In this document: in pieces, positions 45,950-57,936 of the stretch
How positions within the stretch are numbered: the stretch's first letter is position 1
Layout of the letters: every line of letters begins with the position of its first letter
Notes under the pieces: generated by a model
The model's input: the letters and a program-made list of their open reading frames with translations, nothing else
Told to the model about the DNA's origin: nothing
Databases searched by the model: none
Translations under genes and position numbers: made by a program
Assembly: GCF_030272615.1 (NCBI RefSeq)
Contig: NC_081412.1
Span: 341,854,870-341,918,869 of the forward strand
Length of the DNA stretch: 64,000 nt
Origin: Cryptomeria japonica
Taxonomy: Eukaryota; Streptophyta; Pinopsida; Cupressales; Cupressaceae
Direction: 5' to 3'

Positions 45950-48900
45950 GATTATACTGTCCTTCTCTCCCTATATGATGGTCCTTTCTAAGGAGCTCTT
46001 TAATGTTTAAATTGAGATCTTCCCCATGCCAAATCGATTGGGAGTCAGAATAAACTCCTATATTCTCTAGACAGTTCGCCACACTATTTTGCTCTCTAAA
46101 GGCATGTTGACTAATAATTTCTTTAAAACTTGCAATGATCTCCCTAGCTTTCATGATAATATTTTCAATTGACCAAGATGGCTCCGACTCCCCCTTCAAA
46201 CACTTAATAATATTAAGTGAATCTCCCTCGAGCCATAATTTATCATAATTAAGACTTTTGGCTATAATTAAGGTGTTCAAGGTAGCTGAGGCTTTAGAAA
46301 AATGACTAGTTTGATTCCCCAAAGGACCAGCGATTGCCTTTAAGAAACTTCCAGCAAAATTCCTGACAATGCCCCCGTATCCGGCTTTACCCGGATTCCC
46401 CTTTGAGGCCCCATCAAAGTTAGCCTTAATCCACCCCTGAGGAGGAAAACACCAAATGAGACCTTCTCTTCCTTTCTCCTTGCTAGTAGTAGTGGTGGAG
46501 AGGTTCCACCTATCTTTGAAGTCATCTTTAGCAGCTGGTCCATAATAAGTGCCATAGAGGCATTCAAATATACTCTTATAAATTTTATCTGCCACCACTT
46601 CAGGAATAGCCCTTTTATCCCTAAAAATCCTATTGTTACGCTCTTTCCAGATATTCCAGATAACAATCGTCAGAGTAAGTCTCCAAGTCTCCACAATTTT
46701 AGGATTAGAATTAGGGCAGTGCCATTGCTGCCAGGAATCCCCTAGGGAGTTCGGGAAAACCCAACTCAAGTTCCACCTACTTAAGATGATTTTCTAGATA
46801 TCCTGACTAAAAGTGCACTGATTGAGAATATGGCAAGCCATCTCTTCTTCCCTGAAACAAAGAGAACACCTATTAGGAAAAACAAAACCTCTCTTTTGAA
46901 GGTTTTCCAGGGTTAAAACCTTATTTTGGATGAAAATCCAAAAGAAGATATTAACCTTAGGAATTAACTTCTTGTTCCAAACTTTATCCCAGATAGGAAT
47001 TTCTTCCATAGAATCATTATGAATAGCCACATCTGAGGAAATAGAATATTTCCCATCTGGGGTTTCCCTCCATATCAATCTGTCATCTTTGTTGTCTATA
47101 GGGATTTTAGTAGAAAGAGCAATTTGAAGGAACTTGAGCCCCAGACACTGCTGGCTAAAATCAATCCAGTTCCCATTTCTCCAGCAATCTCTGACCAGCT
47201 CATCAAACTTGCTTTTGAACCAGTCTTTCCAATCTTTAAGGATTGGAACTTCCTCTAGGGGTTTGTCCAAAATCCATCTATCTTCCCAAAATCTTATTCT
47301 CCTCCCATCCCCAAGGTTCCAAGTTCGACCAGCAGTAGCCTTGCTTTTAGCAGATTGAACAACATTCCATACAGCCGAACCTTCAACAATGAAAGAATTA
47401 TCAAGGAATTCTTCCTCAGAAGGTTGCATATAGAGATATTTGATTTTCGAGATTGAGTTCCATTCTCTTTCCTCTCCTTTCAATCTCCATATTTGTTTGG
47501 CTAATAAAGCTTTATTCATAGTACCAATATTCCTTAAGCCCAACCCACCAAAGGCCTTAGGGGAACAAATTTTATTCCAGGCAATAAGGAGAATTCTATT
47601 TTTGACTTCCACTCCCGACCAAAGAAACTTTTTTTGGATTCTTTCAATGGCTTCCACAAACTTTGTGGGGATTTTGAACAAGCTGAGAGCATAAACAAGA
47701 AGATTTTGGAGAGTGGCTTTAAGCAGAGTAATTTTTCCCACTTGACTAAGGACATCCCCTTTCCAACCAGCAAGTTTTGAGTTAAGTCTGTCTATCAACT
47801 TATTCCAAAAGGAATCCTCGGGCTTGAGACACAGAGGAAGCCCTAGATAAGTAGAGGGAAGCTCAGAAATTGTGCAGCCAAGAATTCTTCCAATCCTTAG
47901 TTGCCTTTGGACCGGGGTATTGATGAAGAACAAATAACTTTTATCCCAGTTGATTTTTTGACCAGAGGCAGATTCAAAAGTATTTAGGATATTCTTCATA
48001 TTTTTAGCTTCCAAGATGGTAGCTTCCCCCATGGTAATAGAATCGTCAACAAATTGTTCATGAGAACAAACAACATTGGAAGAAGAAGGTTTCAGACCCC
48101 TAAGATTGCCATCTTCTACATTTTTAAGAATAAATCTACCCAGGCATTCTGCTAGAATAGTAAACAGGATAGGGGATATGAGGTCCCCCTATCTAAGACC
48201 TCTAGAGCTTTTGAAGAAATTGGACGGGGAACCATTGACTATAACAACAGATGAGGAAGTTTCCATAAGTTGAGAACAGAGCTGAATAACTTTGCCACCA
48301 AAACCAAACGCTTTCATAATCCTAAGGAGAAAGTGCCAGTTCACTCTATCAAAATCTTTAGCCATGTCTAACTTCAGGAAGAAGCCCTGGTTATTCACCA
48401 CTTTCAGGGAGTGGATATTTTCATGAATGAATATAATGGAATCCAGAATCTGTCTACCTGGGACAAAGCCATTCTACTGGACAGAGACAATTCTTGGAAG
48501 AATATCCAACAACCTGGAAGTTAGAACCTTGGATAAAATCTTGTACATAGAGTTACATAGGCTAATGGGTCTAAACTTGTCAAGAGAATCAGCACCAGGG
48601 ATCTTCGGGATAAGGACAATGAAGGTGGCATTCATTTCCTTAAGGAGCCTTCTAGAGCCAAAGAATTCTTTAACACCATTGCAGATGTCAGCCTCCACGA
48701 TGTGCCAAAATTTTTGGAAGAAAAACATTGGAAAACCATCCGGTCCAGGGGATTTATCACCTTGAAAAGAGAACATCGCCTTTTTGATTTCCTGATTAGA
48801 GGGAATATCGGATAAAAGGTTGTTATCAACTTCAGTCAGGATAGAAGGAATAGCTTGTAATAGGGTGTTTTGATTAATAATATCTAGGTTATCCACTTCT

Positions 48901-50103
48901 CCCCATCAGGGTGCTAAAATGCTCAAGAGCTTCCTTCCTAATATCATTATCCTCTGTTAGGATGCCTTTATTGTAGGATAATCTAGATATTCTATTAGCC
49001 GCCCTATGCTTGCGAGTAGTTAAGTGAAAAAACCAGGTATTTTTATCACCTTCCTTCAAGAACAAGGCTCTGGATCTTTGTCTCTAGAATGTCTCTTCAT
49101 TGGAGATAATGGTGTGGTATTTAGACAAAAGAACATTTTTGGCCATCCTAAGAACTTCAGACACCCCAGCCTCTTGGATTCTATCTTGAACATCCTTTAT
49201 TTCAATTTTGACTTGAATTTTGCTCTTGAATATATCCCCAAAAATCTCTTTGTTCCAGATTTTAATTTTGGCCTTTAGGATATTGAGCTTTTTGGCTATT
49301 CTAAAAAGAGCCTTACCCTCCACTTTAGAATTCCACCATTCAGCAATACGAGCTTCCAAAGAAGGATGGGAAAGCCATGCTTTTTCAAATCTGAAAGGGA
49401 AGTTTCTCTTGGCCGAAAAAGAGTTGGCAGTAAAGGAGATGGGGTAATGGTCTGACCCAATTTTGATAATAGAAGCAAGGGAACATCTAAACTTGGTTAA
49501 CCAATTAGGAGAAATTAAAGTTCTATCTAACTTTACTTGAATCAGGTCAGCTCCTATTCTTCTATTGGTCCAGGTGTAATTAATGCCCTGGAGATGCACG
49601 TCAATGAGAGCTTGATCATTTATGAAATCCATAAGGTCTTGTTTCCCATCAAGCTGTAAAGGAAGACCTCCCATTTTCTCTTCCTCTTTGAGCAGAGTAT
49701 TGAAATCTCCCATAACAAACTTGAGTCTGTTGTCTGCAAGGCTTCTCCAATATTTAACTCTCCCGGTTTTGGCGTTAGGCGCGTAGACATTAGATAACAC
49801 CTAGACAAAGTTGTCCTTAATATGCTCAAGATGAACTGAGTTCCTATTAAAAGCAGAGATGATTTCCCTACCTTTTATGGTTTTTTGGTTCCAAAAAATC
49901 ACAGTTCCTCCAAAAGCTCCCTCTGAGTTAGATCCTATGACACCATTTTCCTTGAAAATTCTAATCTTTTCAACTCTTTCCTTAGACATCTTGGTTTCCT
50001 GAATGAGGACCACATCCGTTTTATGATCTCTAATGATGTTTCATAACACATCCTACTTATGAGGGGCGTTCAGCCCTCTGATATTCCAAGATATTATCTT
50101 CAT
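45930..50103 (-). pseudogene. LINE2 ORF2: endonuclease, reverse transcriptase, RNase H (few lesions)
   Basis: Starts MKIISWNIRGLNAP at 50103, with two stops near 50040-50060. The endonuclease has QETKMS, VYAPN, MGDFNTLL and GSDHYP, the expected catalytic motifs. One frameshift lies near 48905. From 48896 to 45930 the frame is continuous, with only stops at 48474, 48189 and two others. RT has PGPDGFPMFFFQKFW, FIVLIPKI, SLCNSMYKILSKV, KLDMAKDFDRVNW and an intact FVDDSI box (about 48045). The zinc-binding segment is CSLCFREEEMACHILNQC. RNase H has NFDGASKGNPG and EGDSLN, but Lys replaces the Glu (HFSKAS) and Asn the last Asp (VANCL). Both fit G-to-A changes. Confidence 0.92.
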
Positions 50104-50162
50104 ACTTTAACCGGGGATAGGGCTGACTCAATGGAACACTGTGTTCCATCAACACTGTTCTT

Positions 50163-51703
50163 CTAGCTTTCCTGTTCCCTTTGATGTTTTAGGGATGGCC
50201 TTCCCTGTTTTTTGTTCTGACTTCCAACATCTGCCTTTTTCTTATTCCTGCTTCTAGTTGAGATCCCTCCATTGAGTTCCTCCTTGTTCATTTTTCCTTC
50301 TCTCGAACCAAGAATCCAGAGATTCCCTTCTAGAATATCCATTACCACACTTTGAGAAGGGGTTTTACAAAGATGAGGCTTTGGGCTTCCATTGGTTAAA
50401 AGCAATAAGGGTTTGATGTCAGAAGGGTCTTGAGCTTCATTAAAGTTTTCCTCGACCGATTTTGAGAATGAAGAGGCTGGAATAGATTCTTCCTTCTCCT
50501 GACTGATAGATCCAACCTCCTGGTCCTCTGGGTTATTTTTATATTTCAACTCGGTTCCTTGCTCTACTTCTATAGAATTCTCTGGTTGGTTATTATAGCA
50601 GACACAATCTTGTTTTTCATTATTGCTATTCCCAACCTTCTTGACTTCATTAACTAATTCCGTAACATCCTTATTTTGGTCACACTTAGCTGATGGGTCT
50701 CCTTTTTTATCAATCGTTTGCAAAATCTTTTTGTTCTTAATATTGCTATCGGTCTTGCTTTCCTTGCTCTTCTTGAGCAGACATGATTTTGCCCAATGTC
50801 CCAATTTTTTGCAATGGAAACAGGCAAACGAAAGTGATTCATATTCAATAGCTTGGGACCATTTTCCAGGTTTAGATATGATTTCTATGGATTGAGGCAT
50901 ATCCGTCATTTGATTAACATTTATATAGATGCGAGAAAAGACTAACCTTGGTTTAGCCGCCGTCATCGGATCGATCGTCAGAAGTTCTCCAAAGGATTTC
51001 ACAATACCCTTGAATACTTCCTCATTCCAGTATTCTAGCGGGAGACTCGGGAGCCATGTCCAAACTAGCGCAGAAATGAAGAAGAACTCGTCAAGGGCGA
51101 GGTTCGGGGCCCATTTCTAAAGAGCCAAGGATGACTTGCCAAGCATCCATGGGCCTTCACAAAGAGCCTTATTCATGTCTTCTTCAGAGTTAAAAGCGAA
51201 GGAAAAAAACCCCCTAGGCAGCGCTGCCACATCCACTTGACCTTTAACAAGCCATTTTCTCCTTATGAAATTCCTCATATCATCGATGTTAGGCCTAAAG
51301 CTAGAAAATCATCCCACTAATGTCATGGAAAACTTGCTATAGTCATATCTACCACTTTATCTAGAATAGAGATAGCAACCAATCCAGAAACTAGATCTGA
51401 GATATTTGTAACTTTCGGGAGCCCAGATTTAGCTAGCGGTTTCACTCCAAAGAGCGAAGACCATTTTTTACCTTTACCTCTGTCGTGTGGGTCCCTAGAT
51501 TTTGAATCTTTATCCTCCCCTAGTTTGACTATTTCCTTGTCCTCTTCTGACCCTTGAGATGCCTGTCCTCTTGCCTGTTTGCTAGTTCCGATCCCAGAGA
51601 AACTACCTTCCCCAGGAAATCCGCCTTCCCCAAGAATTCTGCCATTCCCCAATTTGAAATTTGGGATTCCCGCTCCTTTTCGCTCCTCCATTTCTAATAA
51701 CAT
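50163..51703 (-). pseudogene. LINE2 ORF1: DUF4283-like RNA-binding protein with CCHC knuckle
   Basis: Plant LINE ORF1 binds the element RNA. The frame starts MLLEMEERKGAG at 51703. A glycine-rich N-terminus leads to a DUF4283-like domain at about 51290-50900, recognised by FAFNSEEDMNKALCEGPWML, LALQKWAPN and VWTWLPSLPLEYW. The zinc knuckle CFHCKKLGHWAKSC lies near 50815-50775. A long charged, low-complexity tail follows to 50163 with a basic end (RSRNKKKADVGSQNKK). One frameshift between 51320 and 51010 and a few stops occur. It lies 60 bp upstream of ORF2. Confidence 0.85.
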
Positions 51704-51736
51704 TGTTAGAAAAGATGAGTACCTACCTTTTTTTTG

Positions 51737-51751
51737 TGTCCGTGCATTGTT
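51737..51751. repeat. target-site duplication of LINE2, right copy
   Basis: TGTCCGTGCATTGTT, the partner of 44025-44039. It follows the T run that ends the 5' side of the element. Confidence 0.88.
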
Positions 51752-52479
51752 GCACTAAAGGTCAAATATCAATAGTATTTAGATTAAAATAACAACAAGG
51801 GACAACTAACTAACTATGCACAAACACTCTTTATTGGTATTTCACAAAATGCATAAATGTAATCGATAATCACCTCAATGGTGATCCAAAGGTGTAATCA
51901 TGAGAATTATGGATAAATCATCCTAACTTAGAATAATGACTTAGTCTAGGAAACATGTTTGGCCATTGTGCTCTCTCCTATAACCACCATTGGGTAATAT
52001 TGACAAGCTTAGACCTGTGAAGCCAGGAGGAGTTGATGCCATGTACCTACATCAATCAAAACACACATCAAATGATTTTGATATAATTGGTATGATCAAC
52101 ACATTCCCATGTTATACCTAAATATCATCTTATAAATATAAACAATCAAATTATTAAAATCATTGGAAGGGTATTTTGACATCACATGCATTCTCATATA
52201 TTTGAATGTTGTGATATCACCTCTTTCCATCAAAAAATCCATTGTAACATAACCATATTACTTTCAAATAATTAACTACATTGCTAACAACATCACCACC
52301 ATATAAATTACTAGATCTAGGATATTGTTCTACCTACATTGATTATAATTTCAATATAAAATATACTCACCTCATCTCATCCAATCAAGTAACCAATACC
52401 ATAGTACCTTCATAACCATGTTAGAGTTGGAGGGGCATTAGAGTTGGAGGGGAATTACAACTCTCATTTTTCTCCTTAT
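51752..52479. other. unassigned AT-rich sequence right of LINE2
   Basis: About 730 bp without a recognisable ORF or repeat. It may contain a decayed LTR or RT part of the copia relic to its right, but I cannot show it. Confidence 0.35.
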
Positions 52480-53560
52480 TAATGCAAAAGCAACACAAAA
52501 ACATTTACAAAGAAATTAGTAATGCTCTCATTACTACCATGCTTTTTCAAGAGACAATTAAGGATGCAAATAGCTGTATTCTTAGCTTCCTCCCAATAAA
52601 TATATGGTGCATTACAACTATGCATCATGCACTTCGCATTCTCTATAACCATCTTGTTTCTCCATTCTACAATTCCATTTTATCATGGAGTGTATGAAAT
52701 AGCATATTATCAATGCATATCATTCTCTTTGCAAAAGTCCTTAAATTATTAGAGGTAATTTGACCTCCATTATCAAAATTCACTAACTTGATATATATTT
52801 TTTCTTGATCTTCAATTAGGACTCTAAATTTTAATAAATGAGAAAAAATAGGCATTTTTAAATTAGATCGACATCTTTAAAAAAGAATCCATAATAGAAA
52901 ACAAGAAAAACATGGTTGCAGATACCAATATATGTATACATTAGCCCACACAAATAAAAAATGAACCATATATAATATTTATTTGACCCTTCATGTTTTA
53001 GCAATATAAAATGGGTGTTGTCTATGCTTTCCCATTTGGTATCAAATACACACATTATAACTTTCATTTATTAATGAAAGTACATTCACTATATTATATG
53101 TGAATTGAATAGACAAATATCTTCTAACTCAAGTGCCCATACATTTCATGCTGAAATGCAATGTTATTTTCCACCATTGGTGAATTAAACTCTCTTTGGC
53201 TTGGGATAGACAAGCTTGTACAATCCCTTTTAACCAATACCAATTGCAATAAACTTGTCATTATGGAGAATTTTGATCATACATTTGGTGCTTTGAAAAT
53301 TTACAAACACAATTCTTAGTTATTTCACTAGTTTAAATAAGATTCTTGTTCATGTCAAGAACATATAATTTAACATTCTCAAATACATATAAAATATAGT
53401 TCAATATGACATGAACATCACTACACACTTTAACAAAATGATTCCACCCATATCCTAATATGAAAAATTCACTTCTACTTGATGACTTAATGTGGGGCAA
53501 AATGATTTTACAACACAAAATTTTATGTGATTACTACACACAATGTAATTTTTTTTTTAA
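52480..53560 (-). pseudogene. Ty1/copia relic: protease to integrase core
   Basis: Highly decayed minus-strand copia pol. From right to left are LYVLDMNKNLI (53340-53380; compare the family phrase YVPDLKKNLLS), then HVFLVFYYGFFFKDVDLI near 52870-52915 (integrase region before the second Asp), KLVNFDNGGQITSNNLRTFA (52735-52790; DNGG marks the second catalytic Asp), and YWEEAKNTAICILN near 52560-52610 (the WAEA-TA-YILN motif). RT and RNase H, which would lie further left, are not recognisable. No LTRs were found. The decay makes it older than the named elements. Confidence 0.75.
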
Positions 53561-53691
53561 TAAAAACTACCCATGAGGTTAAGAGATACAAAATTATCTT
53601 ACCCCAAGGCCCAATATAAGGAAAACCATATGGGTTTTAAAGGCCAAAATTCATAAACTTTAGCTACAATGGTTTATAACCCTAAATATAT

Positions 53692-53985
53692 ATATTTTTT
53701 TGATGGGTAAGAGGCCAAAGCCAAAAATTTATTAATTAAAAATTTTAAAGTACATCTCTGTTCAGTGTGGGCATTGATAGGAAAGAATGAAGTAAAGAAA
53801 ACCTTTGGTCTTGCCGAGGACCACTAAGGTCCAAAAAATCTAGTTTACAAAACCTACTATAGTTAAGCAGGTTGGTGACAAATGAGGTCTTATCCCCATT
53901 TACATAATTAAATATTACATTGCTAGTCCTATGCTTATCCTCAACCATAGTTCCTTTCTCGCTCTGAATACAATTATACATGGCT
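53692..53985 (-). mobile_element. short LINE 3' fragment (LINE4)
   Basis: On minus this ends AATTTTTGGCTTTGGCCTCT, then TACCCATCAAAAAAATATAT, the style of a plant LINE 3' end with an A-rich tail. A 78-codon frame (53981-53745) may be the tail of an ORF but has no recognisable domain. The 5' limit is a guess and no duplication was found. Confidence 0.4.
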
Positions 53986-54410
53986 CACCACTTACATGGC
54001 ATATTACAACTTTATTATTACAAATGATACAACATCCTCCCTAATAGAGGGATACCCAGTCCTTTTAAAACTCTTATTCAACCAACTTTTAAATGACAGT
54101 CTATTCCTTTCTTTCTATAAATTCCATTGCTCATGCAAGAACCTGAAAAAACATATCGACACCTTTCCTCTGACAATCATTGTTAGTCATAAAACATCAA
54201 GTAGTTATCTTTTCCTTGCATACACTTGTTAGAACTCCATATAGAAATGGCTCTATTGATTAACATAGAAAGAATCCTTTCGACAACCATATTCAAAATC
54301 ATAAAGCATCCAAAAGATCAGAATCCTCCAAATAAGCCATAAGAGAAATACCAAAAACATTCATTCTGGTCAATTCTTATCTCCAACAACATACAAGAAT
54401 AAGGACAAAA
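53986..54410. other. unassigned sequence left of element D
   Basis: About 425 bp, AT-rich. No convincing ORF on either strand. Confidence 0.35.
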
Positions 54411-54443
54411 CACACACACACACAGATATATATATATATATAT
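54411..54443. repeat. (CA)7 followed by (AT)n microsatellite
   Basis: CA repeats at 54411-54424, one G, then AT repeats to 54443, ending at the edge of the element D LTR. This obscures the LTR border and any target duplication. Confidence 0.9.
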
Positions 54444-55703
54444 ATAAAATTGTGGGAAAATGGTGAATGATAAATCAAGAAGGAAACTACCCTTTCCCTC
54501 AAAGAGAGATGAGAGTTTTTCTATTGATTACCATTCAAGCACTTTTCACTATTACATTAGAAAGAGGAGAGGATAATTCACTAGATTCAATCTCTCAACA
54601 CAAAGATGGTAGATTGAATTCTGAATGAATGAGGAATGTTAAGTTGATCCCCTCTTTCTTGCTTGAAATGGAAAGGAATTGATTGAATTATATAGTGCAA
54701 AAGTGAAGTGACAAATAATTGATTATAACTTGAGATTGCAATATGGGATGAAGCTATGCACCTAAATCTGGAAGTAAAATGTCAAGGTGAATTCTCCCTA
54801 TGAATTTGAGGAAAAGTTGCCCAGACCATTGCGGGAATGTACACGGTCCTCCTAAAACTCCGTGAAACAAAAATGGTTTTTCCGCCTCTGCAAATGAAGC
54901 CCGAATCTAAAAGTATAGTTGCGCACCTGCAACCTACACATAGAAAAGAGAGGAAAATGGGTTGAGATTGAGGGTTTTCCTTTAGGTCAAACCCTAGTTT
55001 TGGAATTAACCAAGTAATGAAAGAAAGTACTTGCAAGTATATGTAAATGAAAGACTGAATTGTAAATCACCTCAAGGGAGGTTGTAGTAGCAATGTTGAT
55101 AGAAATTCTTGTGTATAATTGAATGTTGAAATCAATCTCCTTTTCAATGGTTGAATCCTTGAATTGAATGCAACACCTAGCCTTGAAGGGAGACTTGAGA
55201 ATGCTCAATTGATGCTGGAAAAGAATGCTAGAATGCTTGAATGCTCTTGAATGCTTGATCGCTTGTACATACTCCAATCTTGTCCAACTTCCACCTATTC
55301 AACTTATGCAAATGAAAGAGTGAATTCCCCCTTAAATAAATGTTGGTGGATTTGAATTTCATCACGGGCCAACATCGGGGGAGTTTCCTGCCCAAGGCAC
55401 AACCAACAGTGCAACCCTAGGAAGGGTCCTGCCCCAAAATAGGGCAGGGACAAGGGCGCCACGTGCCCAATCTTGGGAGGAAAAGGGTGCCACACCCCTG
55501 TCCAAGGGGGGATAGTGGCACCATGCCCCTATCCTACCCCTTTCTCTAGGGCAGAGTGCGGACGGGGTGATGTAGAGGCCAAGTAAGAATTTGTTTCTGA
55601 AAGCCAAGCAATCTCCGGTCTCCGATCAGGTTAGAGGATTCGAGTTCACATGTGTGAGGACCCTAATGCAGTCAAAAATTGCTAGGGTCACAATTTTATG
55701 ACA
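54443..55703 (-). repeat. 3' LTR of element D
   Basis: About 1.26 kb. Its left 370 bp align with 60936-61131 plus 63818-64000. The minus start TGTCATAAAATTG at 55703 is preceded by the purine-rich AAAGTAGGGGTTC. The left border is blurred by the AT repeat. Confidence 0.8.
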
Positions 55704-56401
55704 CTAAATTGAACCCCTACTTTAGCGGGAGTATATTCATACACCAATACTATCGGTAAAGTACAAGGAAACAAGATTGAAAGACTTTTACCATGTTAAG
55801 AAGGCAAGATGTGCCAAGCCCCTAGTGGACTTCGGATCTTACAAATTTGATTGACAAAGTAAAAGGGAAGATCGAGAAGGGGAAAACTATGACTGTAAGT
55901 AGCAAAGTTCCCTTCACTATGAGTCATGAAAGAAAGGATACCAAAGATTACAAGGCAAAACAAAGCTCACTAAGTAATTCTAAGTATCATAAGAAGGAAA
56001 GTATGAGCGGAGTGTATGCCCCCATGTTAAAGTGATCGAGTGCACCTTATCAGGAGCAATGGATTTAAGGTAGGATACACCCATGAGAGAGAAGGAGGGA
56101 GCACATTATCTCATGGATTTATCCCCCAATCAAGGTATAAACCCGAGGACAATGAACACAAAACATGAGGTAGTGTCACTTTCCTTGGGGTCAGTATGCT
56201 GTATAATAACTCATGTATACCATGTATGTATATGCATATAATAATCTTCATTCCCCAAAGAAGGACACTAAAAGATCTCAATGCTTTGCATCATCCCCAA
56301 GTAGACATTAAGGGAACAATAGAAGAACAAGGATACACATAGAAGAATGGTCACAAAAGAGAAAGAAAGGAGAGAGAGAAAGATCTATAATGCTAATATT
56401 G
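55704..56401 (-). other. 3' noncoding part of element D
   Basis: Includes the polypurine tract next to the LTR (minus 55730-55704) and a second GATTGGGGGATAAA at about 56120-56138. No coding pattern. A plus-strand open frame at 55847-56035 is judged chance. Confidence 0.55.
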
Positions 56402-57206
56402 CTAATCTAGCATGACATTCACCTCCCGATCTTGCTGATCACTATTTCGGGAAGGCGAGCAACACATCAGAGGAGTGACATCGAGCACAATAGAGGGAGC
56501 TATCACAAGATCCAAACAAGGACTATGCTCATGTGGTAAGTCACTTTGTTCGATTCGAGGAGCTAGGATTAGGGTTTGTGAAAACTCATCCGATAAATGC
56601 TTGTCCACATCAACATATTCATACTCACTATTAGAAGCATTAGGAGTTGTATTTCCATTATGAATAACATTTTCACCCATTTCTTCATCAAAGTTTAGAG
56701 AAAGAGGAGCAAGAACATGAATAGGAGTACAACCATCACATGTTTTATGCAACTTATGATTTGGAGATGTTGGTTGAACATATTGCTTAGGAGAAAAGAG
56801 AATCATGTCAAGTGTTGGAGTATGAGGAGATTGAGTATTTTGAGGGATAGCTTCACGAGCTTGAACATGACGTCTTTGTTGGTGTTCTCTCACACAACAA
56901 TTCCATCGAGTCTTAGTGGAAGGCTGAGAAGAAGGAGGAACACTTAAAAAAGAAGGAATATTTCTCTCGATAAGAGGAAGGAGGTGGAACTACGCAATAG
57001 AAAGGAGGAATATTAGGTGTAGGAAGGAGATTGGGTCCATCATGAGGAGGAGGTATAGGTCTAACCTTAGGAAGAATATTGGTGTTCTCTTTATGAGAAG
57101 GTAAACTCACATCCATAGGAGTAGGTGGGACACTTTCCCTTATGAGGGAGATCAGTTCTATCTGAGAGGGGAAGAACCTTATCTTGAATAATAATAGGAA
57201 TGTCAA
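56402..57206 (-). pseudogene. unassigned coding-like region of element D after the protease
   Basis: Two minus frames (57206-56913 and 56893-56402) are proline-rich (PPHDGPNLLPTPNIPP) and then acidic/serine-rich (ENVIHNGNTTPNASNSEYEY). In Tat/Athila relatives a poorly conserved linker separates protease from RT, and this may be that linker left after loss of RT. It has no recognisable catalytic motif. It could also be an accessory ORF. Confidence 0.4.
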
Positions 57207-57386
57207 GTGTTGGGGATCTAGGTTGACTTAAGGATAAGATCATATCATTCTTCTATTTTTGATAAGATTGAAAAAGAGCATCGATCCTTGATGGAAGAGA
57301 TTGGAATTGTTTAGGCCAAATAGATCAATAGGAACACCAGGGCTTCTTTCGGATGGACGAAATAAGCTATGGTTCATGGTTATGAT

Positions 57387-57894
57387 TTATCCATTGTGAG
57401 GAAATTTAAAACACTTGTGAATTGGAGAAGCAATAGCATTCATGGAAGATAGCCAAGGATAGCCCAACTTCACATGAAATTGCTCAGAAGAAGGTATGAT
57501 AACAAAGTCAACATCCATGAACATAGCATGAACTTCAATAAGAAGAGTGATAGAACCAATAGAAGCCATCAAATAACAACAAAACCACATTAGAAGTATC
57601 ATAAAGTTGTTTATGCAATCGTAAAGTGAAAAGATACTCTTCAGTTATGACATTAACCATGCAAGAGGGATCAATCAAGGCACTACGACAAGGGATATCT
57701 TTAACCTTCCTAACTATGTATAAAGGGCCATCAGGTGCTCTAATGGTCTCACTAGGGTCAAATGTAATACAAGGATCCTTAGGCGTATCTTGTGTTTCTA
57801 CCATATTAACCAAGTTTGGAGCCATAGAGGTGAATTCTTCAGAAGAGAGAGAATTAGGCACAATCTCAATAACATTAGAGGTATAAGAAGGCAA
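57387..57894 (-). pseudogene. protease of element D
   Basis: A retropepsin. The frame 57894-57535 has YIVRKVKDIPCRSALIDPSC, MVNVITEEYL, where ALID.(G/S)S is the active site with the Asp kept and Gly changed to Pro. After a frame shift comes LGYPWLSSMNAIASPIHKC (57387-57500), the C-terminal LGRPWL landmark. It cleaves the polyprotein in active relatives. Confidence 0.75.
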
Positions 57895-57936
57895 GGGATC
57901 AGTGGAAAGTTTAAGGTTTTGATCAGGAGGAGCTAA

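Larger units (their letters stand above)
44040..51736 (-). mobile_element. LINE2, near full-length L1-type element with three ORFs
   Basis: A 7.7-kb minus-strand LINE bounded by a 15-bp duplication. Order on minus is ORF1 (51703-50163), ORF2 (50103-45930), ORF3 (45949-44218), and a 3' end of 178 bp. The 3' end reads CCTGCTTTTACCTTAATCAA, also found in LINE3. A short 5' leader with a T8 run lies at 51728-51735. ORF2 needs one frameshift and several single stop changes to be intact, so the copy is comparatively young. Presence of ORF3 between RNase H and the tail is unusual for a plant LINE. Confidence 0.9.

Noticed and set aside
46060-46450. Stand-alone host RNase H gene
   Set aside because: It is in one frame with LINE2 RT and zinc-binding sequence and inside the target duplication, so it is the ORF2 C-terminus.
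55847-56035. Lysine-rich plus-strand open frame resembling a small basic protein
   Set aside because: It is in the 3' noncoding part of element D, opposite to its genes, with no homologous-looking motif.
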